A stretch of DNA of 64,000 nt from Atopobacter sp. AH10 (GCF_003664595.1 NZ_QXPZ01000008.1:24074-88073); one strand, 5' to 3'; positions 48,249-57,482 are shown, counted from the stretch's first letter. The notes: generated by a model from the sequence alone, not told the origin. Numbers and translations: made by a program.

Positions 48249-49805
48249 CTAAAAATTTAATCTACAAGTTTTTATATAAACGCCACCCGCAATAACGAGC
48301 AAAATAAGTGCTACTACCAATAATGTAGGTACTATAGAAAAATGCAAAAACCAATGAAAAAGAATTGGTATAACTAATGCAGCCATTCCAATAATTGCAG
48401 ATACAATAACAGGCATACTCTGTTTTACTATCATCATCTCACTTTCCCATTCAAAGTTGGGAAATTTTTTATTCAAAGAAATTCCAATCACTGTTATAAA
48501 AACGGAATAACAAATAGGAACAATTATTAAGCTGATGGTTTGAATAATGTCCATATCAAGCTTTAGCAAAAATATAAACACAGAAACAATATATCCAATT
48601 AAATGAAGCGTAAGATTTACTGCAATCTTAGAATTTAAAATCGTTTTTACCCTAATAGGAGAACTTTGCAAAATCCAAACATTTTTACCTTCTAAAGATA
48701 TGGAAAATGCTGCCGGACAACTAAGTAAAAACATTGAAGCAATACACATCGGAGCAAAATTTGAAAGATATTCATTAACATTTTCGATTCCCGAATATTC
48801 CCCTATTTGTTGTAAAGAATTAAAAAGAAGAAATATGCTGAAAACACATAAAAGTATTACACCAAGACCTGCATTCAATACTGCCATATATGAATTTAGA
48901 AACAGTCCCATTTCTTTTTTATATAGGGCAAAAAATACTGATTTTCTATTATTCGAATTTTTGTTGTCAGAATATCTTGTTGTTGTTTTAGCAAGAGTAT
49001 TAAGCAACCCATACTTCAATGAAACCACTTTGGCAAATATATAAAAAAATACTATTGAAAGAACAATAAATAATCCTACTCCAATGTAAATTGGAAAATT
49101 ATAGTATTCCATAAATAGCTTAGATAACGGGTACAATCCGGTAATTTGCTTAGAAAGCATAATCGCAATACTATTTTCATTACCTGATTTCATAGCTGAC
49201 ACTGCAATATATCCAATTATCCCTATCATTGCAAATGAAAAAATTAAAGCAATAACATTTTTTCTCTTAAAGAAAGATGAAGCAACAACAATAATGATTC
49301 CCATACATGCTGCTATACACATAGGTATCAACGGAACAAAAATTATGGAAGTAAAATACAATATAATCTGTAATGCATTTAAACTTCCGTTTAACACCCA
49401 AACAATTCCCCCCGGAAGCATAAACATCAATCCTATTAAAAAATTCAATAAATACATAAACATAAACTTGCTGCTTATAATATCCGAACTTTTTACAGGC
49501 AATGACAAAAGATTTTCCATATCACGACTGCCAAATAAAATCCCATTCGAATAAAATATTGTCAAAAATAATATTGCAAAGCTTGATACCGATACCATAT
49601 ATGCCGGTATCAACTTCTGCTGTCCCAGTTGTACCAATGTTTTGGCTGTTATGATATTATAAACAAAGAAAAATATAGCAAGAGTTATTATTCCAAAACT
49701 TGCAATAACAATCGAACTTTGTTTTTTATTTCCCGGCTCTTTCATTTCGTTGATCGGAAAGAAATTTATCAATTGTGCTCTAATTAGTATCCAAATTTTG
49801 CTCAT
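48249..49805 (-). CDS. ABC-2 type exporter permease
   Basis: The 518-residue form starts at the ATG at 49805 (MSKIWILIRAQLINFFPINE), with GGAGG upstream; the longer frame to 49877 lies in the ATPase gene and is rejected. About twelve hydrophobic segments are visible in two halves, as in putative ABC-2 or lantibiotic-type exporter permeases. It overlaps the ATPase gene by 26 bp and must work with it. The substrate is unknown: peptide, antibiotic or lipid are possible. Confidence 0.85.
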   Translation of the reverse strand: MSKIWILIRAQLINFFPINEMKEPGNKKQSSIVIASFGIITLAIFFFVYNIITAKTLVQLGQQKLIPAYMVSVSSFAILFLTIFYSNGILFGSRDMENLLSLPVKSSDIISSKFMFMYLLNFLIGLMFMLPGGIVWVLNGSLNALQIILYFTSIIFVPLIPMCIAACMGIIIVVASSFFKRKNVIALIFSFAMIGIIGYIAVSAMKSGNENSIAIMLSKQITGLYPLSKLFMEYYNFPIYIGVGLFIVLSIVFFYIFAKVVSLKYGLLNTLAKTTTRYSDNKNSNNRKSVFFALYKKEMGLFLNSYMAVLNAGLGVILLCVFSIFLLFNSLQQIGEYSGIENVNEYLSNFAPMCIASMFLLSCPAAFSISLEGKNVWILQSSPIRVKTILNSKIAVNLTLHLIGYIVSVFIFLLKLDMDIIQTISLIIVPICYSVFITVIGISLNKKFPNFEWESEMMIVKQSMPVIVSAIIGMAALVIPILFHWFLHFSIVPTLLVVALILLVIAGGVYIKTCRLNF

Positions 49806-50508
49806 TATCCTGCACCTCCATGAAAAAAGTTTCCAAAGATTTATTGCCTTTGACTTCTTCTGTATTTCCGCTCGCAATTAACTTTCCATTTTTTATAATT
49901 GCAATTTTATTACATAATTTTTCTGCAACATCCAATACATGTGTTGAAAAGAAAATAGCTCCTCCATCTGATACGCATTCGTGCATTATTTTCTTTAGTA
50001 GAAAAGTTGCTTTCGGATCAAGTCCAACAAAAGGTTCATCTAAAATTAGTAACTTTGGAGAATGCACCAGTGCAGAAATAATCGCCGTTCTTTGCTTCAT
50101 GCCATGTGAATACGAAGATATCATTCCCGAAAGATGTTTCGTCATTTCAAACAAATCGCCGTATCTCTGAATTCTTTCTCTGCGTATTTCAGTAGAAACT
50201 TCAAATAAATCAGCAATAAAATTGATGTACTGAAATCCTGTCAGATGTTCATATAAATCCGGATTATCCGGAATGTATGCCATTATTTTCTTACAAATAA
50301 CAGGCTCTTCTTTAATAGAATGCCCGTCAATCGTTATACTTCCATTCTCAAAATCATGAATTCCAACTACCGCTTTTATCGTTGTAGTTTTTCCGGCTCC
50401 ATTTGCACCAATGAATCCATAAATATCTCCAGACTGTACTGAAATGGATAAGTTTTCAACAGCCTTTTTGTTCCCATAGAATTTACTAAAATTCTTTATC
50501 TCTAACAT
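49780..50508 (-). CDS. ABC exporter ATP-binding protein
   Basis: The 242-residue form starts at the ATG at 50508 (MLEIKNFSKFYGNKKAVENL) after GGAGG. It has Walker A GANGAGKTT, a signature-like YSHGMKQR, Walker B LLILDEP and switch STHVLD. The ABC signature reads SSYSHGMKQR rather than LSGGQ, common in drug/antibiotic-export subfamilies. A palindromic operator overlaps its leader, and the TetR gene lies just upstream. Confidence 0.93.
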   Translation of the reverse strand: MLEIKNFSKFYGNKKAVENLSISVQSGDIYGFIGANGAGKTTTIKAVVGIHDFENGSITIDGHSIKEEPVICKKIMAYIPDNPDLYEHLTGFQYINFIADLFEVSTEIRRERIQRYGDLFEMTKHLSGMISSYSHGMKQRTAIISALVHSPKLLILDEPFVGLDPKATFLLKKIMHECVSDGGAIFFSTHVLDVAEKLCNKIAIIKNGKLIASGNTEEVKGNKSLETFFMEVQDNEQNLDTN

Positions 50509-50523
50509 AATTTCCACCTCCAT

Positions 50524-50536
50524 TGACAATTTGTCA
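50524..50536. promoter_or_regulatory. TetR operator upstream of the ABC exporter
   Basis: The palindrome TGACAATTTGTCA lies 15 bp upstream of the ATPase start codon. On the minus strand it reads AACTGACAAATTGTCAAT, nearly the same as the palindrome before the TetR gene. Confidence 0.65.
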
Positions 50537-50618
50537 GTTATTCCTTGAAATAAAACCGATAACTTGTGTATCAGTAGCTATCGGCAAATTATTCTCCTTG
50601 CAAACATTCTATTCTTTT

Positions 50619-51236
50619 TTAATTACTAAAGAGCTTTTTCGTATTTAAGCTTTGTTCAAGCATTATCTTAAATGCATTTAAGTAGTTATCAACAGGTTCT
50701 TCCTTTAAATATCTTATACTTATGTTATTTGAAACAAAAACATAAGCTGTCATAAGCAACTCTGCTGTTTCTAATGGATATTTTACAGAAAAAACTCTTT
50801 CCATTATTCCTTGATTTATAATCTTTTCAAAATATATTGTCAGTTTTTCAACAAGCTTGTGGGATAACTTATCTATCATATATTGATTTTCTTTAAGGTC
50901 AATTGTTTTTTGTAGCACTGTACCCTCTGCTGAAATATTTTCTGAAGATATAATTGTAACATCTATAAATGATCTGATTTTTTCTATGGCAGTTTTATCT
51001 TCATCATAAGCAATAATATAAATATCTTTCAGTAGTCTATCTGAATATTGTTCTACAAGACAATATAAGATATCCTCTTTATTCTTAAAGTGATAATATA
51101 ACAACCCTCTTGATATATTTACTTTATCAACTATATCCTGAGTTGTTGTATTAGTATATCCTTTCTCCATAAAGAGTATCATTGCAGCATCCATAATCTC
51201 TGCACGTCGTATTTCAGGTTCTTTTACATCTCTCAT
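50619..51236 (-). CDS. TetR-family repressor
   Basis: The 205-residue protein has an N-terminal helix-turn-helix (RRAEIMDAAMILFMEKGYTN, QDIVDKVNISRGLLYYHFKN) and a helical ligand-binding half. It probably represses itself and the ABC exporter through the two matching palindromes and is released by an exporter substrate. ATG at 51236 follows AGGAGGT. Confidence 0.9.
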   Translation of the reverse strand: MRDVKEPEIRRAEIMDAAMILFMEKGYTNTTTQDIVDKVNISRGLLYYHFKNKEDILYCLVEQYSDRLLKDIYIIAYDEDKTAIEKIRSFIDVTIISSENISAEGTVLQKTIDLKENQYMIDKLSHKLVEKLTIYFEKIINQGIMERVFSVKYPLETAELLMTAYVFVSNNISIRYLKEEPVDNYLNAFKIMLEQSLNTKKLFSN

Positions 51237-51263
51237 TTTATACCTCCTATTTAAAGGATATCA

Positions 51264-51288
51264 CGCAACTGACATTTTGTCAATTGCG
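51264..51288. promoter_or_regulatory. TetR operator upstream of the tetR-family gene
   Basis: CGCAACTGACA and TGTCAATTGCG form a long imperfect palindrome 28 bp upstream of the TetR-family start codon. Its core AACTGACATTTTGTCAAT matches the site before the exporter genes. Confidence 0.65.
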
Positions 51289-51315
51289 TTTTCTCATTTC
51301 TCTTGAATTTTATGG

Positions 51316-51443
51316 TATAATATATTTACAATTTTAGAAAAATGCTTAATGCTTGCTTGACTTTTGTAGCAAGCACAGTAAGTGTACGGACACTTACGAA
51401 AAAATTAATGGAGCAAACCTTTACGGAATGCTCCATTTTTTTT
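51316..51443 (+). promoter_or_regulatory. Leader with promoter -10 and attenuator before mobC
   Basis: TATAAT at 51316-51321 starts a leader containing CTTGCT/AGCAAG and GTAAGTG/CACTTAC hairpins, then a terminator-like stem AATGGAGCA/TGCTCCATT (51407-51433) followed by TTTTTTTT. mobC begins 60 bp later, so transfer-gene expression may depend on read-through. Confidence 0.6.
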
Positions 51444-51504
51444 AATTTTTACCTTGTTAGGGAGAACCCTAAGACCCCGAAAAACAAATATAAAGGAGAA
51501 TAAA

Positions 51505-51861
51505 ATGGCAAATAGATTTAGAAATGAAAGAATAGAAATAAAACTAACTAAGGAAGAAAAAGAAGTTTTTGAAAAGAAAATGAAACTTGCAAATTGTAAA
51601 ACTATGTCCCACTTTCTTAGAAAGTGCGTATTAGAAAAAGAAATTTATGTAGTAGATTTAGAACCATTTAGAAACCTGCAATGGCTACTTTCAAATGCAA
51701 CAAATAATATAAACCAGATCGCAAAAGCGACTAATACAACTGGTGTTATTTACAAAAATGAAATTGAATCAATGAATAAGCAGATAGAAAAATTATCAAG
51801 AGAAATATGGCAGATCCATTCCCTACTTCTTAATAAATCAAAAGAAAGTTCTGGTGATTAG
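51505..51861 (+). CDS. MobC-like relaxosome accessory protein
   Basis: The 118-residue form starts at the ATG at 51505 (MANRFRNERIEIKLTKEEKE) after AAAGGAG. A ribbon-helix-helix-like N-terminus is followed by the MobC core (CKTMSHFLRKCVLEKEIYVV, NINQIAKATNTTG). It would bind oriT and assist the relaxase encoded directly downstream; their stop and start are one base apart. Confidence 0.87.
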   Translation: MANRFRNERIEIKLTKEEKEVFEKKMKLANCKTMSHFLRKCVLEKEIYVVDLEPFRNLQWLLSNATNNINQIAKATNTTGVIYKNEIESMNKQIEKLSREIWQIHSLLLNKSKESSGD

Positions 51862-51862
51862 T

Positions 51863-53194
51863 ATGGCAATTACAAAAATACATCCTATAAAATCAACCCT
51901 AAATTTGGCAATAGACTATATAACTAAGAGTGAAAAAACTGATGAAAAAATCTTAGTGTCTTCATTTAAATGTCATCCATATACTGCCCATATTCAATTT
52001 TTGAAAACTCGAGAAGATAATGATACTAAGGGTACAGTTTTGGCTAGACATTTAATCCAATCTTTTCTACCAGGAGAGGTTGATCCTATAAAAGCTCACG
52101 AAATTGGAATGGAATTATGTAAGAAAATTTTAAAAGAAGATTATGAATTTGTTCTTGCAACTCATATAGATAGAGGACATATCCATAACCATATTATTTT
52201 TAATAATGTTAATTACAAGACTGGCAAATGCTACCAATCTAATAAAAAATCTTACCACAAAATCAGGTATCAAAGTGATGAATTATGTAAAGTAAATAAG
52301 CTTTCAGTCATTGATGAATATTATGAAGCTTACAAAAGAAAATATAAAACTACTGGTAAATCTTGGTATGAGTATGACCAAAATAAGAAAGGAAATTCTT
52401 GGAAGTCTAAACTGCAATTTGATATAGATAGAATGATTAATAGGTCTAAATCGTGGGAAGAATTTTTAGATAATATGAAATCTATTGATTATGAAATTAA
52501 GTTTGGTAAACACATTGCTTTTCGTCATAAAGATAAGCAAAGATTTACAAGAGCTAAGACTATCGGAGAAGATTATACTGAGGAAAAAATCAAAGAAAGA
52601 ATAGATTTATCTATTAAAAACAAAGCTAATCCTACTAAAAAGCGTGTAGGAAATGTTATTGATATATCTACTAATGAAAAAGCACAATCCTCTAAAGGTT
52701 ATGAAGTTTGGGCAAGAAAGCACAATATCAAAACAATGGCTGATTCAATAATTAAACTTCGAGAACAAGGAATTAATTCAATTACTCAACTCGATGATCT
52801 GATCAAAAAATCTGCTGATGATAGACAAGACTTATTAGATAAAATAAAGAAAATTGAAGCTGAGATGAAGAGTTTATCCCAAGATATGGAAAATATAAAT
52901 TCTATAAATAAGTATCATGAAATCTATAAATACCACAAGAAAAATCCTGAAGATAATCAGTTTGCAGAAGAATATTATAGTGAACTTTCTGTTTATAAAA
53001 TAGCCGCTAAAGAAATTTTAGAAAACTATAAAAAGCTTCCAAGCACAAAAGAAATACTATCAAATCTCGATAAATTGCAAGAAAAAAAGAACACCCTTAT
53101 GCAAGAGTATTCTTTGAATAAAGAACAATTTTCTGACCTTGTTCAGTATAGGAAAAACTATGAAAATTATTATGGAAAGGAAGTGGAGAGATAA
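51863..53194 (+). CDS. Relaxase / mobilization nuclease (MobP-like)
   Basis: The 443-residue relaxase nicks the element's own oriT and covalently leads the strand into a recipient cell. The nuclease domain (about 1-240) shows the metal-binding motif HIDRGHIHNHIIFN and an N-terminal Tyr region (AIDYITKSEKT). A coiled-coil tail follows (about 300-443). I choose the ATG at 51863, one base past mobC; an in-frame GTG at 51854 would overlap mobC. It belongs to a different family from the Tn916-type relaxase downstream. A strong terminator follows. Confidence 0.88.
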   Translation: MAITKIHPIKSTLNLAIDYITKSEKTDEKILVSSFKCHPYTAHIQFLKTREDNDTKGTVLARHLIQSFLPGEVDPIKAHEIGMELCKKILKEDYEFVLATHIDRGHIHNHIIFNNVNYKTGKCYQSNKKSYHKIRYQSDELCKVNKLSVIDEYYEAYKRKYKTTGKSWYEYDQNKKGNSWKSKLQFDIDRMINRSKSWEEFLDNMKSIDYEIKFGKHIAFRHKDKQRFTRAKTIGEDYTEEKIKERIDLSIKNKANPTKKRVGNVIDISTNEKAQSSKGYEVWARKHNIKTMADSIIKLREQGINSITQLDDLIKKSADDRQDLLDKIKKIEAEMKSLSQDMENINSINKYHEIYKYHKKNPEDNQFAEEYYSELSVYKIAAKEILENYKKLPSTKEILSNLDKLQEKKNTLMQEYSLNKEQFSDLVQYRKNYENYYGKEVER

Positions 53195-53230
53195 AAAGCT
53201 ATAAGCGGATAAACTTATAGCTTTTTTAAA
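53193..53230 (+). terminator. Terminator of mobC-relaxase
   Basis: AAAAAGCTATAAG pairs with CTTATAGCTTTTT around a short loop, immediately after the relaxase stop. GCGGATAA in the loop has a complementary TTATCCGC at 53274-53281. Confidence 0.88.
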
Positions 53231-53465
53231 ATTATTTACAAATTTTTATTCTAAAAATAGCATAAAAATCTAGTTATCCGCATAAAAACTGGACTTATCA
53301 CACTTTATCAAGGTCAAAACCACTCAATTTACTACTAATTTACTACTTATGAATGAGCTTTGATACGACGATTTATCCTTGAAAAGTGAAGATATAAAGA
53401 TACTTCCAATAAAATTTGAATATTTAATAGGTAGACACTTCAAAAAATGAGGTGTCTATTTTTTT
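53231..53465 (+). other. Junction between the IME-like module and the Tn916-type module
   Basis: This AT-rich stretch contains no gene. It ends with an attenuator-like hairpin TAGACAC/GTGTCTA (53432-53458) followed by TTTTTTT, ahead of the first Tn916-type ORFs. The right end of the left-hand element should lie here. GTCGTAT in reverse at about 53368-53374 weakly resembles an integrase arm site. Confidence 0.45.
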
Positions 53466-53491
53466 ACCCGATTTTGAAAGGAAGTGAACTT

Positions 53492-53566
53492 ATGAAAACA
53501 AAAAATCAAGAATCAAAAGGTCGTTCCCCACTCTTTAAGACCATCAAACATTCATTCAGCCAATAA
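53492..53566 (+). CDS. Very short ORF at the orf24 position
   Basis: The 24-residue frame MKTKNQESKGRSPLFKTIKH plus SFSQ has a good ribosome site (GAAAGGAAG). It lies 23 bp before orf23, where Tn916 has orf24. It may be a truncated or leader-like form. No function known. Confidence 0.5.
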   Translation: MKTKNQESKGRSPLFKTIKHSFSQ

Positions 53567-53588
53567 AAAAGAAAGGATAGGTAAAAAT

Positions 53589-53903
53589 ATGGAACTTAAA
53601 TTTGTGATTCCCAACATGGAAAAAACATTCGGCAATTTAGAATTTGCTGGCGAGGATAAAGTCGTTCAGCGAAGAATCAACGGACGGCTAACTGTCTTAT
53701 CAAGAAGCTATAATCTCTATTCTGATGTTCAAAGAGCAGATGATATTGTGGTGGTGCTTCCTGCTGAAGCTGGCGAAAAACATTTCGGCTTTGAGGAACG
53801 TGTGAAGTTAGTCAATCCACGTATTACCGCAGAGGGCTACAAAATCGGCACTCGTGGTTTTACAAATTACCTTTTACATGCTGACGACATGATAAAAGAA
53901 TAA
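53589..53903 (+). CDS. Tn916 Orf23-like conjugation protein
   Basis: The 104-residue product (MELKFVIPNMEKTFGNLEFA) matches Orf23 of Tn916, a small soluble DUF961-type protein encoded at the start of the conjugation operon. It resembles the next gene product in fold-level pattern (FGELKF/FGNLEF near the start), suggesting duplication. Precise role unknown. Confidence 0.92.
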   Translation: MELKFVIPNMEKTFGNLEFAGEDKVVQRRINGRLTVLSRSYNLYSDVQRADDIVVVLPAEAGEKHFGFEERVKLVNPRITAEGYKIGTRGFTNYLLHADDMIKE

Positions 53904-53918
53904 AGAAAGAGAGGAAAA

Positions 53919-54305
53919 ATGATGAGATTAGCAAATGGCATTGTATTAGATAAAGACACGACTTTTGGAGAATTGAAATTCTCTGCTCTACGTCGTGAAG
54001 TGAGAATCCAAAATGAAGACGGGTCGGTTTCAGATGAAATCAAGGAACGTACCTATGACTTAAAATCCAAAGGACAAGGACGCATGATTCAAGTAAGTAT
54101 TCCTGCCAGCGTGCCTTTGAAAGAGTTTGATTATAACGCACGGGTGGAACTTATCAATCCCATTGCGGACACCGTTGCTACTGCCACCTATCAAGGAGCA
54201 GATGTTGACTGGTATATCAAGGCAGACGATATTGTGCTGACAAAGGATTCTAGTTCATTCAAAGCTCAACCACAAGCAAAGAAAGAACCGACACAAGACA
54301 AATAG
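53919..54305 (+). CDS. Tn916 Orf22-like conjugation protein
   Basis: The 128-residue product (MMRLANGIVLDKDTTFGELK) matches Orf22, also DUF961-like. GAGAGG precedes two adjacent ATG codons. It lies between orf23 and the coupling-protein gene. Confidence 0.92.
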   Translation: MMRLANGIVLDKDTTFGELKFSALRREVRIQNEDGSVSDEIKERTYDLKSKGQGRMIQVSIPASVPLKEFDYNARVELINPIADTVATATYQGADVDWYIKADDIVLTKDSSSFKAQPQAKKEPTQDK

Positions 54306-54333
54306 TCGCTAGGTAGAAAGGAGACTTTTTCGC

Positions 54334-55719
54334 ATGAAACAGCGTGGTAAAAGGATTCGCCCATCTGGTAAAGATTTAGTCTTTCATTTTACGATAGCGT
54401 CACTCCTGCCTGTTTTCCTGCTGGTTGTCGGACTGTTTCATGTGAAGACAATCCAGCAGATCAACTGGCAGGATTTTAACCTATCACAAGCAGATAAGAT
54501 TGACATTCCCTATTTAATTATCAGTTTCAGTGTCGCAATTCTTATCTGCTTGCTGGTAGCGTTTGTATTCAAACGGGTTCGCTATGATACGGTTAAACAA
54601 CTTTACCACCGTCAAAAACTGGCAAAGATGATACTTGAAAACAAGTGGTATGAATCTGAACAGGTCAAAACAGAGGGTTTCTTTAAAGATAGTGCTGGTC
54701 GTACAAAGGAAAAGATAACCTACTTCCCTAAAATGTATTATCGACTTAAAAATGGCTTGATACAGATACGGGTGGAAATCACGCTGGGAAAATATCAAGA
54801 CCAACTCTTACACTTGGAAAAGAAATTAGAGAGTGGCTTGTACTGTGAGCTGACGGATAAAGAGTTAAAGGATTCCTATGTGGAATATACTTTGCTCTAT
54901 GACACCATAGCCAGTCGTATTTCTATTGATGAAGTAGAAGCTAAAGATGGTAAACTTCGCTTAATGAAAAACGTATGGTGGGAATATGATAAGCTCCCTC
55001 ATATGTTGATTGCTGGTGGTACAGGTGGCGGTAAAACTTACTTTATACTGACACTGATTGAAGCCTTGCTTCATACAGATTCAAAACTGTATATTCTTGA
55101 CCCGAAAAATGCTGATCTTGCGGACTTAGGTTCTGTGATGGCAAATGTCTACTATAGAAAAGAAGACTTGCTTTCTTGCATTGAAACATTCTATGAAGAA
55201 ATGATGAAACGTAGTGAGGAAATGAAGCAGATGAAGAACTATAAGACTGGCAAAAATTATGCTTACTTAGGTCTCCCGGCACACTTCTTAATCTTTGATG
55301 AATACGTCGCTTTCATGGAAATGCTGGGAACAAAAGAAAACACCGCAGTTATGAATAAGCTGAAACAGATTGTCATGTTAGGTCGTCAAGCTGGCTTCTT
55401 TCTAATACTGGCTTGTCAACGTCCAGACGCAAAATATTTAGGCGACGGAATCCGTGATCAGTTTAATTTCAGAGTGGCTTTAGGTCGTATGTCTGAAATG
55501 GGCTATGGCATGATGTTTGGCAGTGACGTACAAAAGGATTTCTTCTTAAAGCGAATCAAAGGTCGTGGCTATGTTGATGTAGGAACAAGTGTCATATCAG
55601 AGTTTTATACTCCCCTTGTACCAAAAGGATATGATTTCTTGGAGGAAATTAAAAAGTTATCCAACAGCAGACAGTCCACGCAGGCGACGTGCGAAGCGGA
55701 AGTCGCAGGTGTGGACTGA
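54334..55719 (+). CDS. FtsK/SpoIIIE-type coupling protein (Tn916 Orf21, TcpA)
   Basis: The 461-residue ATPase delivers the relaxase-DNA complex to the transfer channel. Two N-terminal membrane helices (about 12-32 and 52-78) precede the motor domain, with Walker A GGTGGGKTY near 230 and Walker B FLIFDEY near 320. GAAAGGAG precedes ATG. The sequence matches Tn916 Orf21. Confidence 0.95.
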   Translation: MKQRGKRIRPSGKDLVFHFTIASLLPVFLLVVGLFHVKTIQQINWQDFNLSQADKIDIPYLIISFSVAILICLLVAFVFKRVRYDTVKQLYHRQKLAKMILENKWYESEQVKTEGFFKDSAGRTKEKITYFPKMYYRLKNGLIQIRVEITLGKYQDQLLHLEKKLESGLYCELTDKELKDSYVEYTLLYDTIASRISIDEVEAKDGKLRLMKNVWWEYDKLPHMLIAGGTGGGKTYFILTLIEALLHTDSKLYILDPKNADLADLGSVMANVYYRKEDLLSCIETFYEEMMKRSEEMKQMKNYKTGKNYAYLGLPAHFLIFDEYVAFMEMLGTKENTAVMNKLKQIVMLGRQAGFFLILACQRPDAKYLGDGIRDQFNFRVALGRMSEMGYGMMFGSDVQKDFFLKRIKGRGYVDVGTSVISEFYTPLVPKGYDFLEEIKKLSNSRQSTQATCEAEVAGVD

Positions 55720-55830
55720 TCTTGCTGGCTGGTGTGGCAATAGCCACGCCAGCACTTAACCCCCCGTATCTAACAGGGGGGTACAAATCGACAGGAAACA
55801 GTCAAAAAAACATTAGAAAATCCTTTGGTT
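55720..55830. other. Tn916-type origin of transfer (oriT)
   Basis: Between orf21 and orf20 are two inverted repeats: CTGGTGTGGC/GCCACGCCAG (about 55729-55752) and CCCCCC/GGGGGG around GTATCTAACA (about 55760-55781). They are followed by GTACAAATCGACAGGAAACA. Position and sequence correspond to the Tn916 oriT nicked by Orf20. Confidence 0.75.
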
Positions 55831-55896
55831 ACAAGGGATTTACAAAATTTCAGCGTATGTCAAATGGGCTTTAAAAGTTGACATACGCCTTTTTGA

Positions 55897-57102
55897 TTGG
55901 AGGGATTTTTACTGAATGAACAAACTTGGTTACAGCATTTAAAAGAAAAACGCTTGGCTTATGGACTATCTCAAAACCGTTTAGCTGTTGCGACTGGTAT
56001 TACAAGGCAGTATCTAAGCGATATTGAAACAGGAAAAGTCAAGCCATCAGAGGATTTACAGCAGTCCCTTTGGGAAGCTCTGGAACGCTTCAATCCCGAC
56101 GCTCCCCTTGAAATGCTGTTTGATTATGTAAGAATTCGCTTTCCGACAACAGACGTACAGCAGGTGGTCGAAAACATCTTACAACTGAAACTGTCCTATT
56201 TTCTTCATGAGGACTATGGTTTCTATTCTTATTCAGAGCATTATGCTTTAGGCGACATATTCGTCCTTTGCTCCCATGAACTGGACAAAGGAGTTCTGGT
56301 GGAATTGAAAGGTCGTGGGTGCAGACAATTTGAAAGCTATCTTCTGGCACAACAAAGAAGCTGGTATGAGTTCTTTATGGACGTTTTGGTGGCTGGCGGT
56401 GTGATGAAACGCCTTGACCTTGCCATTAACGATAAGACAGGGATTTTAAATATCCCTGTACTCACTGAAAAGTGCCAACAGGAAGAATGTATCTCCGTCT
56501 TCCGCAGTTTTAAAAGCTATCGCAGTGGCGAACTGGTACGCAAAGAGGAAAAGGAATGTATGGGAAACACCCTCTATATCGGTTCATTACAAAGTGAAGT
56601 TTATTTCTGTATCTATGAAAAGGACTACGAGCAGTACAAGAAAAATGATATTCCCATTGAAGACGCAGAAGTAAAAAACCGTTTTGAGATTCGATTGAAA
56701 AATGAGCGTGCCTATTATGCAGTCCGTGATTTACTCGTCTATGACAATCCAGAGCATACCGCCTTTAAAATTATCAATCGGTATATCCGTTTTGTAGATA
56801 AAGACGATTCCAAACCTCGTTCTGATTGGAAACTGAATGAAGAATGGGCTTGGTTTATTGGGAACAATCGTGAACGATTAAAACTAACCACAAAACCAGA
56901 GCCTTACTCCTTCCAAAGGACGCTGAACTGGCTATCTCATCAAGTTGCCCCGACCTTAAAGGTTGCGATTAAACTTGATGAAATCAACCAGACGCAGGTT
57001 GTAAAAGACATTCTCGACCATGCGAAACTGACAGACCGACACAAGCAGATTTTGAAGCAACAGTCAGTAAAAGAACAGGACGTGATAACAACAAAAAAAT
57101 AA
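55897..57102 (+). CDS. MobT relaxase (Tn916 Orf20, Rep_trans family)
   Basis: The 401-residue protein has an N-terminal Xre-type helix-turn-helix (GLSQNRLAVATGITRQYLSD) and a replication-initiator-like nuclease domain, as in MobT relaxases related to rolling-circle Rep proteins. No ATG is available near the start. The TTG at 55897 lies on the GGAGGG stretch, while CTG at 55912 (MNEQTWLQHLKEK) is seven bases after it, so a rare CTG start is possible. It nicks the adjacent oriT. Confidence 0.93.
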   Translation: MEGFLLNEQTWLQHLKEKRLAYGLSQNRLAVATGITRQYLSDIETGKVKPSEDLQQSLWEALERFNPDAPLEMLFDYVRIRFPTTDVQQVVENILQLKLSYFLHEDYGFYSYSEHYALGDIFVLCSHELDKGVLVELKGRGCRQFESYLLAQQRSWYEFFMDVLVAGGVMKRLDLAINDKTGILNIPVLTEKCQQEECISVFRSFKSYRSGELVRKEEKECMGNTLYIGSLQSEVYFCIYEKDYEQYKKNDIPIEDAEVKNRFEIRLKNERAYYAVRDLLVYDNPEHTAFKIINRYIRFVDKDDSKPRSDWKLNEEWAWFIGNNRERLKLTTKPEPYSFQRTLNWLSHQVAPTLKVAIKLDEINQTQVVKDILDHAKLTDRHKQILKQQSVKEQDVITTKK

Positions 57103-57144
57103 CTCAAATACAAATTCATTGAATATAGAGAGGAGAACATTTTT

Positions 57145-57366
57145 ATGAATTTTGGACAAAACCTTTATAACTGGTTTCTATCAAACGCTCAATCACTGGT
57201 GCTTTTAGCAATCGTTGTGATTGGCTTGTATCTTGGCTTCAAGCGTGAGTTTAGCAAACTGATTGGCTTTTTAATTATTGCGATTATTGCGGTTGGCTTA
57301 GTCTTCAACGCTGCTGGAGTAAAAGACATTTTACTAGAGCTATTCAATCGCATTATTGGTGCTTAA
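57145..57366 (+). CDS. Tn916 Orf19-like small membrane protein
   Basis: The 73-residue product has two hydrophobic segments (SLVLLAIVVIGLYLGF and LIGFLIIAIIAVGLVF) with a short basic loop, and matches Orf19, a TcpD-like conjugation membrane protein. AGAGAGGAG precedes the ATG. Confidence 0.9.
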   Translation: MNFGQNLYNWFLSNAQSLVLLAIVVIGLYLGFKREFSKLIGFLIIAIIAVGLVFNAAGVKDILLELFNRIIGA

Positions 57367-57375
57367 ATAAAACCG

Positions 57376-57418
57376 TTCTTTTGTGGAATATAAGTGGTTT
57401 TCTTATGTTCCGCAAAGG
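57376..57418 (+). promoter_or_regulatory. Hairpin upstream of ardA
   Basis: TTTGTGGAATATAAG pairs imperfectly with CTTATGTTCCGCAAA around TGGTTTT in the 116-bp gap before ardA. It lacks a U-run, so it is more likely an RNA or single-strand DNA structure than a terminator. Confidence 0.45.
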
Positions 57419-57482
57419 AATGGTACACCAAACGAAGTGCGGTAGGGATTTTTGAATCTCTACAAAGAAAGGACGTGAATAT

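Larger units (their letters stand above)
44470..53430. mobile_element. Integrative mobilizable element-like module
   Basis: The segment holds integrase and excisionase at the left, a sigma-like regulator, a cargo of regulators and an ABC exporter, and MobC plus a relaxase at the right, but no conjugation pore. It is visibly AT-richer than flanking host DNA and than the Tn916-like DNA to its right. The ends are approximate: the left is placed by the integrase arm-like repeats and the right by the start of Tn916-type sequence. No duplicated attachment core could be fixed by eye. Confidence 0.7.
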
